Source: Candidatus Methylomirabilota bacterium
GTDB lineage: Bacteria > Methylomirabilota > Methylomirabilia > Methylomirabilales > CSP1-5
Assembly (NCBI GenBank): GCA_022615475.1
Contig: JAKEGQ010000269.1
Location: 1-17,943, forward strand
Direction: 5' to 3'
DNA: 17,943 bases
The position numbers were made by a program, and so were the translations under genes. The notes under the pieces are model-generated. The model saw only the letters and a list, made by a program, of their open reading frames with translations. It was not told the DNA's origin and did no database searches. Positions 13,248-17,943 of this stretch are shown one piece after another (the first letter of the stretch is position 1; each line of letters opens with the position of its first letter).

Positions 13248-14201
13248 CGCTGGCCGAAAAAGCGGTAAACATGCTGCTGCGATCTGCTCGACATGGCGGT
13301 GATCGGTACCACAGCAACCTCCCAGCACGTTGAGCTGCGGTAGCCGCCGCTTTAGCCGTGCGTGCTGCACGCCGAGTTCGACCGGATCGCCGACATCGAG
13401 CTCGGGTGATTCGTTCAATTCCGCGTGGCTCTTGCGTGATGCGTTGGCGCGCAGTCCACGAATTCTTTTCGCCCATGGTTCCGCTTCGGCTAGCACCTGT
13501 TCGAAATGGGTGGGATGCGCGCAGTTGATCATATAGTAGGAGGGATAGCCCGAGGTGGCGGCGTCGACCTGTTCGATCGCCGCGCGGAGCGTCTGACCCG
13601 TTGGAAGCCTGCCATCCGTCTCAACAGTGAATGAAATTGCCGCCGGCACACCGGCCCGCCGAGCGGCCCTTGCGATCCCCATGGCTTCCTCCACGTAGTT
13701 CATCGTGATGGCAGTAACCATGTCTGCAGCGGTGCCGGCAAATGTTTCCACTTGCTCTTTGTGATAGACCTCTGCGTTCTCCTCCGACATGGCCTGAGTA
13801 GGAATGTAGCCGTCACCGCGAGGACCGACGCACCCACTGATAACACCTTTCGATTGACCGCTCTCATACTCCTTCCGAATGTCCTCGAGCAGCCGAATCG
13901 CTTTCCGGTTCGCATTAGCCAGCGTCTCTCGCGTATAGCCCAGGCGTGTTCCCCAGTCTGCGTTCGCGCGCCAGGTGGCGCTTTCGAGAATCAGCCCTGT
14001 GCGGAACCGCTTCGCTATTTCGGCATACGTGCGAAAATACTTGCGTAGGGCTGCCTCTCCTTTTGGATCCTTCAACAAGTGAAAAGCAGCGAAGTCGGGA
14101 AGCTCCAATCCTTCGTGGAATATGAGGGTGGTCTCGATTCCACCATCGGTCAGGAAAGGGTCATCGCCAAGCTGTGGTAGGGCGTTCCGGTATCGAGCCA
14201 T
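13242..14201 (-). CDS. Homocysteine S-methyltransferase family protein
   Basis: 319 residues, ATG with a perfect AGGAGGT six bases upstream. The fold and zinc site are those of the Hcy-methyltransferase (Pfam S-methyl_trans) family: LTDGGIETTLIFHEGLELP at the N-terminus, LESATWRANADW (72-83), Cys227 in MINCAHPTHFE and the paired C296-C297 in VLGGCCGTDHRHV. Family members move a methyl group from S-methylmethionine, betaine or other donors to homocysteine (or another thiol), forming methionine; the donor here is not determinable. It has its own strong promoter and leader. The stop codon is embedded in an attC-like core site, as is common for integron cassette genes. Confidence 0.92.
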   Translation of the reverse strand: MARYRNALPQLGDDPFLTDGGIETTLIFHEGLELPDFAAFHLLKDPKGEAALRKYFRTYAEIAKRFRTGLILESATWRANADWGTRLGYTRETLANANRKAIRLLEDIRKEYESGQSKGVISGCVGPRGDGYIPTQAMSEENAEVYHKEQVETFAGTAADMVTAITMNYVEEAMGIARAARRAGVPAAISFTVETDGRLPTGQTLRAAIEQVDAATSGYPSYYMINCAHPTHFEQVLAEAEPWAKRIRGLRANASRKSHAELNESPELDVGDPVELGVQHARLKRRLPQLNVLGGCCGTDHRHVEQIAAACLPLFRPAT

Positions 14202-14291
14202 GCGTCACCTCCTCTCAAGGCGTATCTCTGCAACCCAACCTGAATGAATCGGTTCTGTCTAATATCTCTGACGCCGCGAGACACTGCACTA

Positions 14292-14307
14292 CAAGGCGTC
14301 GGCCTTG
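14292..14307. other. Hairpin at the start of the methyltransferase mRNA leader
   Basis: CAAGGC (14292-14297), a 4-nt loop, GCCTTG (14302-14307). It falls right after the predicted transcription start, at the 5' end of a leader of about 105 nt. A 5' stem-loop may protect the mRNA. I could not match the leader to the SAM, SAH or cobalamin riboswitches known upstream of methionine genes. Confidence 0.35.
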
Positions 14308-14314
14308 GATCTGA

Positions 14315-14342
14315 ATTCTAACCGCGCCCGGTTGAGTGTCAA
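14315..14342 (-). promoter_or_regulatory. Strong promoter of the methyltransferase gene
   Basis: Read on the minus strand: perfect TTGACA (14337-14342), 16-bp spacer, TAGAAT (14315-14320, five of six consensus). It lies between repeat copy 2 and the gene. Integron cassettes usually lack promoters, so an internal one is notable. Confidence 0.75.
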
Positions 14343-14351
14343 GGGGTTAGT

Positions 14352-14399
14352 CACGCCTGAGAGGGTACGCAGTCAATGGAGGGATTGGCAGGAAAAACC
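14352..14399. repeat. Dispersed repeat, copy 2
   Basis: Same sequence and orientation as 11927-11976 (first 20 bases identical; three substitutions and two single-base gaps overall). On the minus strand it lies between the attC site and the methyltransferase promoter, preceded by the 8-bp palindrome GGGATCCC and a T5 tract. The two copies enclose about 2.4 kb. Confidence 0.85.
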
Positions 14400-14435
14400 G
14401 GGGGATCCCTTAGGGAGGGATGAAACCTATGGGCC

Positions 14436-14514
14436 GCCCAACGTCCATGCATGAGCGGCCGAGTGAGCGGGTGAAGCCCGCCTGCGCAGGTCCGTCTCGA
14501 TACGCTGGTTATGT
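14436..14514 (-). other. Integron attC recombination site (79 bp)
   Basis: Read on the minus strand. The R' core is GTTGGGC (14436-14442, a perfect GTTRRRY). The R'' core is ACATAAC (14508-14514, one mismatch to RYYYAAC). The L'' arm GTAT-c-GAG-a-CGG-a-CC pairs with the L' arm GGCCGCTCATGC over 12 bp (one G-T), leaving exactly three extrahelical bases on the 5' side. Unpaired spacers of 4 and 6 nt separate the L and R boxes. A variable terminal part contains the hairpin GCGGG-cttca-CCCGC. This is the architecture of single-stranded attC sites recognised by IntI. It begins one base after the stop codon of the NTF2-like gene, as expected for a cassette. Confidence 0.8.
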
Positions 14515-14515
14515 G

Positions 14516-15019
14516 TCACATCTGGACATTCGCAACAACACTTGTGATCATGGGTTTACCCCCCACGAGCTCAATCACCGCGGTTTCAGTGGAAGTGGTA
14601 CGGATTGTTTGCCCCTGAACCGTTACTGTTTCAGAAATGGTCGCGGTCACTACGGCCTTGGCGGGTCCCGAAAGCGTGATCTTGGTATTCGTTCTCTTGT
14701 ACTCGTAGTACGTGGCAACGGCCCAACCCTGGCTGACCGACTCGATATAGCTCGACTTGTTCATCGTGAGCTTCTGATCTTGCCCTGACGCGCGAACGTG
14801 GGCTACGACCGTGAGATTGTCACTCAGAAACCTGGCCAAAGTGCTTGCGTCTCTTTTGGAGATCGCGTAGTCCATGTCCGAAACAAGCTTCAGAACGGTC
14901 TGCTCGTCAAGCTGTTGCGCGAAGCTGATGCAAGGCGCCAAGAACAACGCAAACCAAAATAGAACCTTGGCATGTTTCACGAAACCGGACCCAAACGTTT
15001 TGCGTAGGTAAAGCCCCAT
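14516..15019 (-). CDS. Secreted NTF2/SnoaL-like protein; integron cassette gene
   Basis: 167 residues from ATG 15019, chosen because GGGAGG lies six bases upstream; the frame continues upstream to 15067 without support. A signal peptide (VLFWFALFLAPCISFAQQ) indicates export. The mature part follows the NTF2-like/DUF4440-SnoaL pattern: DEQTVLKLVSDMDYAISKRDASTLARFLSDNL as the N-terminal helices, then a curved sheet (TVVAHVRASGQDQKLTMNKSSY, TATISETVTVQGQTIRTTST, ETAVIELVGGKPMITSVVAN). Such folds are often ligand binding or catalytically inert, and no active site is evident. The base composition is less GC-rich than the core flanks. The stop codon abuts an attC site, so this is most simply read as the open reading frame of an integron cassette. 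The 186 bp upstream (15020-15205) shows no core site or clear promoter. Confidence 0.85.
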   Translation of the reverse strand: MGLYLRKTFGSGFVKHAKVLFWFALFLAPCISFAQQLDEQTVLKLVSDMDYAISKRDASTLARFLSDNLTVVAHVRASGQDQKLTMNKSSYIESVSQGWAVATYYEYKRTNTKITLSGPAKAVVTATISETVTVQGQTIRTTSTETAVIELVGGKPMITSVVANVQM

Positions 15020-15205
15020 CGCTTGCCTCCCTCTCCGCCCGCTAGCAGCGCTTCTCAATTCACCCACATGGTCTCTCCATGCAAATTCCGGACCCGGAGC
15101 ACGACAAGCTGAGCCACGAGGGAGATGCGTGAAGAGTTGAGATGAAAATGAGAGCTTTCCGTTAGGGGAGTGATCGATAGACCGGGATCGGGGAAAGCGG
15201 GAGGA

Positions 15206-15628
15206 TTAGCGGGCGGAGATAACCATGATGAGGACGCCGGAGCCATGCGGGGGGCCGCCGAGCAGGATGGGTCGCCCGCCGCGCTGGAGGCTCACCCGGG
15301 TGTTGACCCGCGGCGTTGTGATGTGGAGCTCCACGCGCCCCTTATCCATCTTCATGAGCGCGACGCTGAGATCCCGGCCTCCGGCAATGACCGTCCGCCA
15401 GGGGCTCTGTGGGCTTACCTCTCCCCGGTGAGTCTCGAGCAACCGGTAATTGGTGTAGGCAAAATCGCGCTGCAGCTCGCGGACCAACTGGCCGATTGCC
15501 GGATCGACAGCGCTGCTGGGCTCACGGGAGGCTTGGATCACCTGGACCTCGATGGGGACTGCTTGGGCATAGGCCAGCGAGATCGGCAAGAGCAGGAACA
15601 GGCACACGATCAGGAGGATCTGCCTCAT
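15206..15628 (-). CDS. Exported protein of the ECF sigma operon
   Basis: 140 residues with a signal peptide (MRQILLIVCLFLLLPISLAYAQ). The mature part (VPIEVQVIQASREPSSAVDPAIGQLVRELQRDFAYTNYRLLE... GRPILLGGPPHGSGVLIMVISAR) has a regular alternation of strands and a short conserved-looking Gly-rich C-terminus. It resembles small exported proteins I associate with ECF sigma/anti-sigma clusters but cannot name. Its ATG overlaps the anti-sigma stop by four bases (ATGA), so translation is coupled. It may be the sensed or regulated product of the system. Confidence 0.85.
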   Translation of the reverse strand: MRQILLIVCLFLLLPISLAYAQAVPIEVQVIQASREPSSAVDPAIGQLVRELQRDFAYTNYRLLETHRGEVSPQSPWRTVIAGGRDLSVALMKMDKGRVELHITTPRVNTRVSLQRGGRPILLGGPPHGSGVLIMVISAR

Positions 15629-16158
15629 TTGTCCCCTTGCGCGACCACCCAGATTACATGCAGGCCTTCATCTTCATCAGAGGTGGTGAGGACCATCGCC
15701 CCATAATCTGGCTCGGGCTCTACGGCCTCCACGACCACCTGGGCCCGGCGGGGCTCCAACACAACAGTCTTTCTGGGCGGCGGTGCAACCGGCGTTTCCC
15801 AAAGCAGATACACTGAAGACAGGAGCAGTACGCTGATAACGGCCGCACCCGCAAGCGACAGCCGGGGCCGCTCCCACGTCGCCTCCCAGATCTGGCGGAT
15901 CCACGCCGTGACGCGGCCCGGGGGACGACCACTTTCGATCCGGGCCCGAACCCCCGGCCACAGGGCGGGCGTGAGGTCCACTGCAGGGTCCTTGAGACCC
16001 TGGCGGAGGAGCCCCTGTAGCCCTTGCAGCCTCTCGAGCTGAACCCGGCATTCGCCGCAGCCGGCCAGATGCTCTTCAAGCCGCCGGGTTTCAGACGGCC
16101 CAAGCTCGCCGTCCACGTATGCATTGAGAGAATGTCGATATCCCCGATGCCGAATCAT
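15625..16158 (-). CDS. Membrane-anchored zinc-type anti-sigma factor
   Basis: 177 residues from ATG 16158, one base after the sigma stop (TAACATG); the frame is open to ATG 16215 inside the sigma gene. The N-terminus is a ZAS/zf-HC2 domain: LNAYVDGELGPSETRRLEEH then H30-x3-C34-x2-C37, the zinc site that binds and holds an ECF sigma factor. A cytoplasmic linker follows, then one membrane span at about 100-120 (LSLAGAAVISVLLLSSVYLLW), and an acidic periplasmic tail (EPRRAQVVVEAVEPEPDYGAM). It is expected to keep the neighbouring sigma factor inactive at the membrane until a cell-envelope signal releases it. Confidence 0.93.
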   Translation of the reverse strand: MIRHRGYRHSLNAYVDGELGPSETRRLEEHLAGCGECRVQLERLQGLQGLLRQGLKDPAVDLTPALWPGVRARIESGRPPGRVTAWIRQIWEATWERPRLSLAGAAVISVLLLSSVYLLWETPVAPPPRKTVVLEPRRAQVVVEAVEPEPDYGAMVLTTSDEDEGLHVIWVVAQGDK

Positions 16159-16159
16159 G

Positions 16160-16705
16160 TTAACTTTCCCGTTGCCAGTAACCTCCCAGGCTTGCCTGGA
16201 GACGGCGGCGGGCATGGAAGAGACGGGACATCACCGTGCCCACCGGCCGGCGGATCACTCGGGCGATCTCGGCGTAGGACAGGCCCTCAAATTCCCGGAG
16301 GAGGATCACGGTCTTGAGATCAGGAGGAAGAGCCTCGACGGCCTTCCTGATGCTCTGCCTCAGCTCCTGTCGCTCCACATTTTGTCCCGGGTTCTCCCCG
16401 ATGCTGACCTGCTGGAGCACTGCATCCTCCTGGGGGACTTCCGGCCTTCGCCGCCGGAGTTGATCCGTCGCCAGGTTCACCAGGATCCGGTACAGCCACG
16501 TCTTGAACTGCGCCGTGCCGCGAAACTCGCCCAGGCGAAAGTATGCGCGCGCAAAGGCCTCCTGCGCCACCTCCTGGGCATCCTCTCGGTTGCCGAGCAT
16601 GCGGTACGCAATCGCGTAGGCACGGCCCTGATGTCGCTTAACCAGCTCTTCGAAGGCGGCCACATCTCCCGCACGGGAGCGCTCCACCAGCTGGTGGTCC
16701 TCCAT
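16160..16705 (-). CDS. ECF (sigma-E/RpoE-type) RNA polymerase sigma factor
   Basis: 181 residues from ATG 16705 (GGGAG eight bases upstream); the upstream ATG 16756 falls within the predicted promoter. Sigma2 (about 17-87) has the signature RMLGNREDAQEVAQEAFARAY and the -10-binding FKTWLYRILVNLATDQLRRRR. Sigma4 (about 112-170) has ALPPDLKTVILLREFEGLSY AEIARVIRRPVGTVMSRLFHAR, the helix-turn-helix that reads the -35. No sigma1 or sigma3, so group 4. It is followed directly by its anti-sigma gene and an exported protein in one operon. Confidence 0.96.
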   Translation of the reverse strand: MEDHQLVERSRAGDVAAFEELVKRHQGRAYAIAYRMLGNREDAQEVAQEAFARAYFRLGEFRGTAQFKTWLYRILVNLATDQLRRRRPEVPQEDAVLQQVSIGENPGQNVERQELRQSIRKAVEALPPDLKTVILLREFEGLSYAEIARVIRRPVGTVMSRLFHARRRLQASLGGYWQRES

Positions 16706-16759
16706 GGGGCCGACTCCCAATGAGGTAGACGGAAACTCGGAAACATTTATTTTCATTAC

Positions 16760-16788
16760 AGGATATCCCAGAAGGGGATCGGGGGCAA
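16760..16788 (-). promoter_or_regulatory. Probable promoter of the ECF sigma operon
   Basis: Read on the minus strand: TTGCCC (16783-16788), 17-bp spacer, TATCCT (16760-16765). It is the near-twin of the cytochrome c promoter candidate. Its transcript would start near 16753 and exclude the ATG at 16756, supporting the start at 16705. Confidence 0.5.
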
Positions 16789-16801
16789 CCAAAGCGCCAT
16801 T

Positions 16802-17500
16802 CTACCTCGTCAGTGTAAGCGGGATGGCCGCCGCGACCGGATAGGGACACAGCTGATTGATGGGACAGGCCGGGCAATTCGGCCTTCGGGCCAGGCAGAT
16901 CCCCCGACCGTGGGTCTGGAGCAGATGGCAAAACCGGACCTTTTCCTTATCGGGTACGAGGCCGTTCAGGTCAAGCTCAATCTTATCCGGATCCGTCTCG
17001 GCGCTGAGCCCCAGGCGCTCCGCGAGGCGAGCCACGTGGGTATCCACGCCAATGGCCGGTGCGCCATAAGCGTTGCCCCTCAGGATGTTGGCCGTCTTCC
17101 GGCCCACCCCCGGCAGGATCAGGAGATCCTCGAGTGCCCGCGGGACCCTGCCCTCGAACCGGGTGACGATTGTTCGACAACACTCTTGAATGGCCTTGGC
17201 CTTGTTCCGGAAAAAGCCCGTGGAGCGGATCTCTTCCTCGAGGACGGCCCGGTCGGCACCGGCCCAGGCCTGAGGCGTTCGATACTTTCGAAAGAGATTC
17301 GCCGTGACCTGGTTTACGCGCTCATCGGTACACTGCGCAGCCAGGATCAGCGCGATGAGAAGCTCCAGCGGTGTCGTGAAGTTCAGCGCCAGCGTGACCC
17401 CCGGATACGTCCTCACCAGAATCCGGATGACCTCAAGGACCCGTCGTTGCTTCTCTTCCGGGCTCCCCCTGCCGCGCGCCTTCGCCCGTTGCCGGGCCAT
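16802..17500 (-). CDS. nth: Endonuclease III
   Basis: A DNA glycosylase/AP lyase for oxidised pyrimidines, in base-excision repair. 232 residues from ATG 17500, with the adjacent GTG 17503 as an alternative; GAGGAGG lies upstream. It carries the N-terminal ALILAAQCTDERVNQVT, the helix-hairpin-helix LPGVGRKTANIL with catalytic Lys136, Asp154 in IGVDTHVARLAERLGL, and the [4Fe-4S] ligands C203-x6-C210-x2-C213-x5-C219 (numbers from the GTG). It has a typical length. It lies 28 bp downstream of the small gene at 17529 and probably shares its transcript. Confidence 0.97.
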   Translation of the reverse strand: MARQRAKARGRGSPEEKQRRVLEVIRILVRTYPGVTLALNFTTPLELLIALILAAQCTDERVNQVTANLFRKYRTPQAWAGADRAVLEEEIRSTGFFRNKAKAIQECCRTIVTRFEGRVPRALEDLLILPGVGRKTANILRGNAYGAPAIGVDTHVARLAERLGLSAETDPDKIELDLNGLVPDKEKVRFCHLLQTHGRGICLARRPNCPACPINQLCPYPVAAAIPLTLTR

Positions 17501-17528
17501 CACCCGCTTCCCCTCCTCCCTTCAAAAG

Positions 17529-17810
17529 TCATCCCTCTTTCTCGTCCAGGATCTTCTTCAGCGCGTCGTCCGCTGCCTGAGGGGCGTCCCCTTTCAGGTA
17601 CAACATCACCCCGCCCTTGACGGGACGGATCTCGATGATCCCCCTGGCAGCCAGCTCTTGTGTGACCGGCCTCGGGTCCTCGCCAAAGTACTGACGGAAG
17701 GCCTCGTTAAACCCGGAGAAGACGCTGTGGATCCCCCGGTACCGTCCCCTCAGCTTTTTGATGGCCCGCACGACGAACTCCTCTTTTCCGAGCTTCGCTC
17801 CGCCCTCCAT
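17529..17810 (-). CDS. Uncharacterised small cytosolic protein (93 aa)
   Basis: ATG 17810 is preceded by an excellent GGAGG six bases upstream; longer frames are not needed. The product is basic at the start (KLGKEEFVVRAIKKLRGRYRGIH) and has a helical middle (SVFSGFNEAFRQYFGEDPRPVTQELAARGII) followed by a strand pair (EIRPVKGGVMLYLKGDAP). This looks like a winged-helix-like layout, but I do not recognise the family. It is immediately upstream of nth on the same strand; a link to DNA repair is only suggested by position. Confidence 0.85.
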   Translation of the reverse strand: MEGGAKLGKEEFVVRAIKKLRGRYRGIHSVFSGFNEAFRQYFGEDPRPVTQELAARGIIEIRPVKGGVMLYLKGDAPQAADDALKKILDEKEG

Positions 17811-17855
17811 CCTTTTCCTCCCGACCTCCGAGGACCAAGCATTTTCGAAAGGCAA

Positions 17856-17943
17856 TTATCCCCTTCGAGGGTAAGCCTCGAGGAGCTTACTGAGCATCAA
17901 TGCTATGAAATCCGGCTCTTTTCGCATGTTGAATTTGAAGTCG
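17856..17943 (-). CDS. Possible C-terminal end of a gene entering from the right edge
   Basis: On the minus strand, 28 codons are open from the window edge to a TAA at 17856-17858, ending ...MRKEPDFIALMLSKLLEAYPRRG. The peptide is helix-like and plausible, but it is too short to exclude chance. The same stretch contains the quasi-palindrome GTAAGCCTCGAGGAGCTTAC at 17871-17890. Confidence 0.3.
   Translation of the reverse strand, partial: DFKFNMRKEPDFIALMLSKLLEAYPRRG

Noticed and set aside
14340..14420. Glycine riboswitch suggested by CTCTCAGG on the minus strand
   Set aside because: The paired GGAGAG and other conserved aptamer parts are absent, and the same piece recurs at 11927 as part of a repeat.
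15020..15205. attI or upstream attC before the NTF2-like cassette
   Set aside because: No GTTRRRY core in the right orientation; the upstream boundary of the cassette could not be set.

Overview
The window looks like a GC-rich bacterial chromosome segment, mostly core and housekeeping genes, and almost all of it is read from the minus strand. I cannot name the species. The left-edge fragment resembles the N-terminal coiled coil of a bacterial proteasome ATPase (ARC/Mpa). Together with DUF1858/CysE, DUF1015 and an LdcA/histone-deacetylase-like pair, this would fit NC10 (Methylomirabilota), Rokubacteria or Nitrospirota-like lineages. That placement is inference only. There is no rRNA, CRISPR array, transposase or integrase gene in the window.

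Layout. Positions 1-3529 (minus) hold the proteasome-ATPase-like start, folE with its own promoter, a run of degenerate short repeats, a tRNA-Gly(CCC) with a strong promoter, and an apparent operon of a CCA-adding/poly(A)-polymerase-type nucleotidyltransferase, a 49-residue membrane peptide and a lipoprotein. Positions 3601-4641 are plus strand: a DUF1858 protein and serine O-acetyltransferase (cysE). Positions 4779-7853 (minus) hold a monohaem cytochrome c followed by an exported seven-bladed FG-GAP propeller, an intergenic inverted-repeat block, and a DUF1015 protein. Positions 7974-8730 carry a 59-residue protein overlapping a possible ADP-ribosyltransferase-fold protein, with their own promoter. 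Positions 8739-10603 hold a histone-deacetylase-family amidohydrolase followed by LD-carboxypeptidase. A small plus-strand exported protein follows at 10755-11054.

Positions 11075-15019 (minus) form an accessory block of unrecognised or loosely recognised genes. Here I find the main result: a 79-bp sequence directly after the stop codon of a secreted NTF2-like gene has the architecture of an integron attC recombination site (core sites, paired L boxes with extrahelical bases, variable stem-loop). The next gene in line, a homocysteine S-methyltransferase-family gene, ends with its stop codon inside another attC-like core site. Two copies of a roughly 48-bp repeat in direct orientation bracket about 2.4 kb of this block. 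I read it as an eroding, integrase-less string of gene cassettes (a CALIN-like cluster). The integrase gene itself is not in the window.

Positions 15206-17943 return to core-type genes: endonuclease III with a small upstream gene, then an ECF sigma factor, its zinc-binding membrane anti-sigma factor and an exported protein, translationally coupled. The sigma operon and the cytochrome c operon carry nearly the same promoter boxes (TTGCCY, 17 bp, TATCCT).
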